The translations under genes and the position numbers were made by a program. This document shows positions 58,801 through 64,000 of a stretch of 64,000 nt of DNA, piece after piece. The notes beneath the pieces are model-generated. The model was not told the DNA's origin and searched no databases. It saw only the letters and a list, made by a program, of their open reading frames with translations. Each line of letters begins with the position of its first letter. The stretch's first letter is position 1. The DNA is from Cymodocea nodosa (Eukaryota; Streptophyta; Magnoliopsida; Alismatales; Cymodoceaceae): assembly GCA_036874045.1 (NCBI GenBank), contig CM072340.1, positions 883,001-947,000 on the forward strand, in the 5' to 3' direction.

Positions 58801-60683
58801 AGGATTATGTTCTAACAAATTATCTTTAGAAGTTATGTTAATGAAAGATTGATAAGCTTTTATAATTGATTGTTTGCCTAACATTAATCATCCTCCTTTT
58901 TTTCAGATTTGGGACTAGCTACGATGGGGTTAACTTTCACAAGAAGAGTTAAAATATGAATATTTGTAGGATCCAAAAAAGTTACAAGTAAAGGAAAGTT
59001 TTGAAATAATCTCATATTAACAAACGAGTATGAAATTTACACATTTGTACAATAAATGTTCTTTCCACTTATCACTAATTTCGAGGTAGATGGCTCACAT
59101 TTCCATGCATTTCATTAATTAAAAATAGTATACTTGTAAAGAAATTTCACTTTCTAAACTAAGAAGAATGATCGGATGTCCATGTAATATTGGGCCTTTG
59201 GATGAATTGACAATTAGACAATATGAAGGATGGGTTCTTGGACTAACAGGCTTATCATGTTTTGCAGCTACGACCAGACACTGTTTGAAGATGAAAGCAA
59301 GAACCGTATGTTGGAGACTAAAGAACTTTTTGAATGGGTTCTTAAGCAGCAGTGCTTCGAGGTTTCTTTCAAAAAATAAAGCACCACAATTTGTTTTGTA
59401 CTTTCTTTCTAATTCACTGTTCTTTTGCAGAAAACATCGTTCATGTTGTTTCTTAATAAGTTTGATATTTTTGAGAAAAAGGTCCCGAAGGTTAGTTAAA
59501 ATTGGGAGAAATTGCAATAGAAGTCATTTATATGAGCATCTTACCACCTTTGCCTACAGGTTCCACTGAGTGTATGTGATTGGTTCAAAGATTATCAGCC
59601 TATGACGCCAGGAAAGCAAGAAGTTGAACATGCATATGAGTAAGTTTTCCTCGATATGCAACTAAACTAGATTGTGTTCACTTAATTTTCTTTTTGCTAC
59701 TGGTATATTGCAATCTGCAGCGGTTATTTAACAATAAATTTTACAATCTTAAATCTCTTTTCTGATCTTTCATCTATGAGGTTTTACTGGTGTATTGTTC
59801 ACACGCCCAAAATAATCTGTGAGATTACTAACCGTCCATGATTTTAGGCTCGGTTTTTTAGCATTCTGGGTAACTTTTAGGAAGAACTTTTTGACAGTTT
59901 CTGAAAATCATAAACAAACATCCTGTTAGGTTGGAACTTTTAAACTTTTTGGCTTGTTAGTTCAAAAATGAGGTTGAAAATCTAAAATTTCAAAAGTCAA
60001 AATATGAGCTTTTTCAGCTTTTGGTGCATTGATTTTTCAAAATGCATTTATTTTCTGCACAAACAGGTTTGTTAGTTAAACTGGATTTTATTAAAACCTT
60101 CTAGACCTCAAAAAAGTTCTTTGAAAACGTCTTTTGCAATGGAAAACTAACTTACTGAAACGTTGAGCTTTTGAAACGCATAAAGAAATCGAGCCCTAGC
60201 TAAGAGCATGACGGTTTCGTATCTTTTTCAGAGCTCACTGACCACAATATGGTCTTCTCAGTTTCACAAACCACAATCACGTAATATCTACCATATCTTA
60301 TTCTTTCCTTGCACAAGCGCTAATGGTGGATTCTGCTGCCAACATTACATCGTATTATAACTCGGCTGGCAACATCTTGAAAGCAGAAGTGTCTTGGTTT
60401 CAATTCTAGTGAAAAAACATTACTAATATCGGAAAAAATCTGTATGGATATCTTTTTGCCCAGCATTGTTATCATTTCTGACCTGACTTAACCCTCTAAT
60501 TCCAGATTTGTGAAAAAGAAATTTGAGGAGCTGTACTACCAAAGCGCTGGCCCTAACCATGTCGACCGCGTATTCAAGGTTTACAGAACAACAGCCTTGG
60601 ATCAGAAACTTGTAAAGAAGACTTTCAAACTGCTTGATGAAACCCTGAGGAGGAGACGCCTCATTGAAGCTGGTTTGCTGTGA
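46875..60683 (+). CDS. GPA1: Heterotrimeric G protein alpha subunit (canonical Galpha)
   Basis: Complete gene, 13 coding exons: 46875-46937, 47147-47219, 50073-50110, 50191-50280, 50415-50492, 55072-55179, 55251-55352, 55818-55873, 55968-56102, 59268-59361, 59431-59490, 59560-59639, 60506-60683. Every junction is GT-AG and in frame; 384 aa against 383 in Arabidopsis GPA1. It is a membrane-tethered GTPase working with Gbeta-gamma. The MGLLCS start carries the N-myristoylation Gly2 and palmitoylation Cys5. G boxes: GAGESGKST (46-54), RVRTTG with switch Arg (191-196), DVGGQ with catalytic Gln223, NKFD (288-291), TTALD (354-358). These all-intact residues argue for function. Sequence is XLG-unlike: no N-terminal extension. 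The exon 9/10 junction codon is GA/C, giving AISDYDQ where plant Galphas usually have AISEYDQ. The C-terminus, [11 protein letters not shown], is the long non-grass form. Introns 2, 5 and 9 are 2.9, 4.6 and 3.2 kb and packed with transposon debris. Confidence 0.96.
47873..48090. mobile_element. Hairpin MITE in GPA1 intron 2
   Basis: Long inverted ends: left GGCACTGACAAAATTTTTTG then TTGTGGGTGCCC; right GGGCACCCACAATAAAAAAT then GTTGTCAGTGCC. About 33 bp pair with few mismatches. Between them AGCAAGGAGCAAAGAGCGAG and AGAGTAGGGAGCGAGAG are related direct phrases. Non-coding. Inserted in a degraded region with GCCTAGGTGC/GCCTAGGCAC ends (about 47725-48435) that may itself be an older element. 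Confidence 0.7.
48560..49010 (-). pseudogene. RTE-type LINE reverse-transcriptase fragment
   Basis: On the minus strand, [10 protein letters not shown] (about 48990-48957) is the conserved SPYLFALVMD block, and downstream [19 protein letters not shown] text replaces the FADDIVLVDE catalytic block. [14 protein letters not shown] text follows near 48830. Frames are broken. It lies in GPA1 intron 2. Confidence 0.6.
49011..50040. other. Rest of GPA1 intron 2
   Basis: T-rich low-complexity tracts (49275-49400) and degraded GCCTAGGTGC / GGCACCTAGGC phrases (49500-49815) like those at 47.7-48.4 kb. No coding potential seen. Confidence 0.45.
50725..52090. repeat. Direct-repeat pair of an interspersed repeat in GPA1 intron 5
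   Basis: 50785-50870 and 51985-52080 are related in direct orientation: TCTCTATATGTAGAGACAAC with GAAATACAACTTAAGCAATG on the left, TCTCTACATATAGAGACAAC with CAAATACAACTTAAACAATG on the right. About 1.1 kb of non-coding, G-rich/T-rich sequence lies between. The layout suggests a TRIM- or LTR-like element, but no TG...CA ends, PBS or target duplication were found. Confidence 0.55.
53165..54260. repeat. Second module set of the same repeat, with a 159-bp tandem duplication
   Basis: 53175-53300 and 54120-54245 are related direct modules (AACCTCTATATATGAAGGTT / GACCTCTATGTATAGATGTT, each followed by CACTCATATAAT.CTAATACATTATTTA), similar to those at 50.7 and 52.0 kb. Between them 53529-53687 and 53688-53848 are tandem copies sharing GGGGAGAGAGTTAGGGTTTC. 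The phrase GTTAGGGTTTCT also links this block to the tandem repeat at 45.8-46.3 kb. Confidence 0.65.
54439..54600 (+). pseudogene. Leucine-rich-repeat gene fragment inside GPA1 intron 5
   Basis: A single plus-strand frame reads [20 protein letters not shown], then [15 protein letters not shown] and FGSLPNLI. That is about two and a half LRRs of the plant extracellular type (LxxLxLSxNxLxGxIPxxLxxLxNL). There is no signal peptide, flanking LRR array or kinase domain nearby. It is probably a gene fragment carried in by a transposon or by duplication. It sits between splice sites of GPA1 and is not part of that protein. Confidence 0.6.
56853..57394. mobile_element. hAT-like element in GPA1 intron 9
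   Basis: Ends ATAGGCAGACCTAAATTAAG and, inverted, CAATGGCAGATCTAAAATTC, flanked by TATCAAA on both sides (56846-56852 and 57395-57401). A 7-8-bp duplication fits hAT. The left end also contains GGTGGGGCACGTGCC. Non-coding, 542 bp. Confidence 0.65.
57490..58400 (-). pseudogene. RTE-type LINE reverse-transcriptase remnant
   Basis: On the minus strand near 58270-58205, [13 protein letters not shown] is the FADDIVLVDE catalytic block of plant RTE-clade LINEs with the two Asp residues kept; the F before ADD is replaced by S. Upstream frames have a decayed FALIMD-like block near 58310. More 3' text near 57650-58150 parallels the fragment at 48.6-49.0 kb, so both derive from one family. Multiple stops. 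Confidence 0.6.
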
Positions 60684-60922
60684 GACTCACCAATTTGTCT
60701 TCAAGATGTCCGCACATGCATTTTGGAGTCCTATTCTTGTTTATTTCTTCTTGGATAGAAAATTCTTACTCAGTTCTGTTGGGTCGAAGCTCTTTAGAAG
60801 GTCTGGGATTTTTGTCATCTATCTGTTGTATACTTTTAATTCTCCGAACTGTGGAAGTTGGGACCTTTTGGGAGGTACGGGTGCGCTGATCATACTGCAT
60901 AATCTTACTATTCATATGTACA

Positions 60923-60928
60923 AATAAA
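60923..60928 (+). terminator. Likely GPA1 polyadenylation signal
   Basis: AATAAA about 240 bp downstream of the GPA1 stop codon, followed by an AT-rich stretch. The distance suits a plant 3' UTR. Confidence 0.5.
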
Positions 60929-61199
60929 ATGCAAGTAGAATATTTTACATGAATAACTTGCATATAATTGTCTTCCATCTTCTCTCTTCAAATTCCCTCC
61001 TTTTTCATTCTCATCTCCTTACTAAGGTTGAAGGTGTAAGATTTCAAACCTCAATTTTGTTTATAGATTCAGAACTCATGACTAAAAGAATGGTGAAAGA
61101 CTTTCTCATCATTCGTATGACCGATTTCGTTTATTTTTCTCGTTTTGTTATCAAGAGATCCACAACAAAAATAGTAGGGGTTCTATAATTAATTAAAAT

Positions 61200-63160
61200 A
61201 AAACATGACAGAAAATGCAAATTACCCATGCTCTTTACTTCCCGTTTCCTCCCCTTCCTTCCCTCCCAAGTTGTGGATTTTGACCCAAGCTTTTGACCTT
61301 ACACCAGTTGTGGATATCAGACTTCTCGTCAGACTACGTTAGGTTAAGGGAAACTTGTAATAAATTGTAGTGTAATGGAATTGTATTTGTTATGAATGTT
61401 GTGATACATGTATACATATAAAATACGTTCGGATTCGAAAGTAAGGGGTTCAAGCATTAACTTTTGTCCTTAACTAGGTCTTCACTAAAGCTAACTGGGA
61501 GGATCTTTCCACTGGTAGTCCATCTATCCTATCTATCTATCTCTTCTTACGAATGAATGGTATCATTTCTCATACTTCCATTTTATCAGTAATATTCATT
61601 AGGTGCATCATAGGTCGCCTGCGTATTCGAGTTTGACCGTCTAGAGTTATCCAACAGCTGCAGAGAGTGGTAGTAGGTTGGTATCAAAGCCAACCACAGA
61701 CCAGAAGGACGAGCTACGTGACTTGCTTTTCAATATGTAACAGGAGCAATTACCGTCATTAACGGAAGTTGTCAAGAATCAAACGTCGAACGACTAGAAC
61801 AGTCGTGAGGGTCGCAAGACACTAGCCAGCTGAGAGATTCCTTCCAACCCGAAAGAGACAATCGAAAACGAAGGATTCCTTCCTCGTATCTCTCTAAAAA
61901 TGTCTTTCCCAGTCTACGGGGGTGATGGTAACGAGAGTGAGAATGTTTTTTGATTTCTATAAAATGCCAAAGTATCAAAAAGATCGGCATTTAGCTTTGC
62001 ATCTTAAAGGGGATGTCATTCAGTGGTTCCAACGATATGACAATTTAAATAAAAGATTGACGGTGGAAGGAGTTCAATAAGGATATCATATCTCGATTCA
62101 GCGTTGGGGGATGTCAAGCTTCCGATGACCAAACTATCAAAACTGCGGTAGACATCATTGGTGAGAGAGTATCAAAATCAGTCTGAAAAGATTTTGAATT
62201 GCGTGCCACAGGTGAGCGATCTTGATGCGACCGCCATCTTGATTTGTTAGTGGATTGAGGGAAGAACTAAGAGCGGGGGGGGGGGGGGGGGGGCAGGTGG
62301 TGGAGCCAACGTCGCTTGTAGCTGCCATGTGGGTGGCCAGAGTTCAGGAAGAAAAATGGAAGAGACGTAAGGAGGTTTTAACAACAGCTATAATATCAGA
62401 GATCGCCAGGCAAAAAAAATTGTGTTATAATTGTGACGAAAGGTGGACTAAAGGGCACAAGTGTAAGACTCAGAACTCTCTTCATAATTCAAGGGGATTG
62501 AGAGGAGGAGGAGGAGGAGGAGGACGACGAGATGTTTGAGGAGGTAGAGGATACCTTGGAACCTGTGGTGTCATTACATGCCGTCACAGGCAAATACACC
62601 CTCGAACGATCAGGATGTGAGGTGAGATCGGAGGCCAATCAATGTTGGTTGTGATCAGGCGGGCTGCTAAAGCCGAAGGAGAGTGTAAAGGGATTGTATT
62701 ACATTGCCAAGGCCATGATATTAAGGTGGACATCAAATTAATAAAGATCGGTTTGTATGATATGATATTAGGAGTACAGTAGCTGGCTTCTTTAAGTGAT
62801 CTGGAATGGAACATGGAGAGCAAAGTTTTACGATTTTTGCAAGAAGGTGAGAAAGTCAGGCTGCAAGGAACAGTTACAGATGATATCAAAGAGGTGCCCA
62901 AGCGAGAAATGAAGCAAGAATGGATTCATGCTCGTGGTCGTCGTCTTGCAATTTGTATGCTTCAAGATGATCGGCGACCGGGGTGACTAGTGAAGAGATT
63001 AATTAATGATCTTCTACCATATGGTATGCAGATGTATTTTAAGAATCCACAGAAGTTTCATTGGCATGAGACGAAGATCACTGGATTATCCTCAGAAGGG
63101 AGCTCAACCTGTCTCAGTCCCTCCTTATCGGAACTCGCATTTTTAGAAAAAAAATGTTAG
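61200..63160 (+). mobile_element. Truncated Ty3/gypsy retrotransposon (5' LTR part, PBS, gag, protease start)
   Basis: A primer-binding site TTGGTATCAAAGCC at 61678-61691 is complementary to initiator tRNA-Met with one mismatch. Upstream DNA with ATACATATAAAATACG near 61410 is presumably the LTR; its outer end is not defined. Downstream, shifting frames give FPVYGGDGNE (about 61905), a HLKGDVIQWFQRYD gag block (about 61995-62040), GLREELR-like text, and the zinc knuckle LCYNCDERWTKGHKCK (about 62418-62466). SLHAVTGKYTLE (about 62570) then marks the protease approach. Frames break often, and an internal G19 tract lies at 62275-62293. RT, integrase and a 3' LTR are absent. Confidence 0.75.
61678..61691 (+). 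other. Primer-binding site (initiator tRNA-Met type)
   Basis: TTGGTATCAAAGCC differs by one base from the usual plant LTR-retrotransposon PBS (TGGTATCAGAGC core). It separates the LTR from the gag region. Confidence 0.75.
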
Positions 63161-64000
63161 GAAAATTCTTTACATAAATAACGTCGATGATAAAAACTTA
63201 AATTATAAGTTCAGTATTGACTGCATGCGGGATAAGGTATATTTCACACGGCACCTTGGGTTTTTTTTATTGTTGCTTGCAAATTGAGTTCTTTCCTGCA
63301 TTTGATCAGTTCATGAATGCTCACTTATTTTGTTTTTACTTCTATTTCCAATCCATCATGTTATCTACTTAAGCGCGTCTTTTATCTTTTTCCTATATTT
63401 CCTTGGTAACAGTGTGGTGGCTGATTTTTCGATGGCAACCATCGGATGAAGCCTCATGATCCATATGCTGTTATTCAAATAATGAGAATAATCCCGTTCT
63501 GAGTTTTCTTTACAGGAGCATATTAAACAATGATAAATGTCATTTTATCTGCATATTTCCCTTTGCTGTCGTAGGCCTTCCATTCTACCACCATTACAAG
63601 TTTGCATAATGCAGCAAAGATTTCGTTAAATGCTTCGGTAGAGATGTTTTTTTCACCCTACAAACATTTAATCTTATTTTATTATGTTCATAAAGCATGA
63701 TATGAGTACCATTTTTTTGATAAATGGTAGATTATATTAAATACTTCATAAGATATTAAAGATTCGTTTGTAACATTTAGAAGGTCAAAAGATAAAAGTT
63801 AGAAAAGTTAAAAATTAGAAAATCAAAAAAATTAAGAATTAGAAAGTTGAAAAGTAAAATTTGAAATTTAAACCTAACATCAATGGAAACCTAGAAAATT
63901 TATATAATTATTAAAATTTTAATATTATATAATAAAATAATAATATAAATTAAATAAAATGATATTAACAATAATAAAATAATTAATATTTTTTAGAAGA
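63161..64000. other. Gene-free AT-rich DNA to the window edge
   Basis: No ORF or element end recognised. From 63780 on it becomes low-complexity purine/AT sequence with repeated GAAAAGTTAAAAATTAGAAA-like phrases. Confidence 0.5.

Noticed and set aside
46875..60683. Extra-large G protein (XLG) as the identity of the G-alpha gene
   Set aside because: The protein starts MGLLCS with acylation sites, lacks the long Cys-rich N-terminal half of XLGs, and is 384 aa.

Overview
The window is nuclear DNA of a flowering plant: intron-rich genes with GT-AG splice sites, long AT-rich intergenic DNA, and many decayed plant-type transposons. A non-grass monocot is my best guess. The TMEM45-like CDS and the first exon of AUG5 are very GC-rich, and the middle of the G-alpha protein resembles rice RGA1. 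However, the G-alpha C-terminus is the long form ending in AGLL seen in eudicots, not the shortened grass form. The organism is an inference; no species marker is present. || Layout. 1-3482 (+): 3' part of a plant-specific lysine/glutamate-rich protein gene (NST1-like family), entered through a GC-AG intron. 3483-7762: intergenic, with a four-copy ~103-bp tandem repeat. 7763-8749 (+): intact single-exon TMEM45/DUF716 membrane protein. 11720-13941 (-): complete seven-exon Mn-type cation diffusion facilitator (MTP9/10 clade), 396 aa. 15793-16017 (-): small GC-rich ORF, possibly a short gene or an orphan first exon. 16-25 kb: transposon-rich, with a 5S rRNA-derived retroposon, several MITEs and a decayed two-gene PIF/Harbinger element. 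25097-32200 (-): complete ten-exon AUGMIN SUBUNIT 5, 763 aa. 32-41.6 kb: two more PIF/Harbinger wrecks and a second, older copy of the 5S-derived retroposon. 41.7-60.9 kb (+): canonical heterotrimeric G-protein alpha subunit (GPA1), 13 coding exons, 384 aa. Its introns hold gypsy, RTE-type LINE, hAT-like and hairpin MITE remnants and an LRR gene fragment. 61.2-63.2 kb (+): truncated Ty3/gypsy retroelement. || The genes share no pathway or operon: heterotrimeric G signalling (GPA1), acentrosomal microtubule nucleation (AUG5), Mn transport (MTP) and two of unknown role. Exon boundaries were derived by hand; reading frame is kept across every junction of the three spliced complete genes. || The most unusual item is the repeat family at 17936-18365 (second copy about 40440-40988). 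It has a full-length 5S rRNA-like head, a specific body, three 65-bp repeats, a poly(A) tail and a perfect 14-bp target-site duplication. That is the structure of a 5S-derived SINE, which I do not know as a described plant class.
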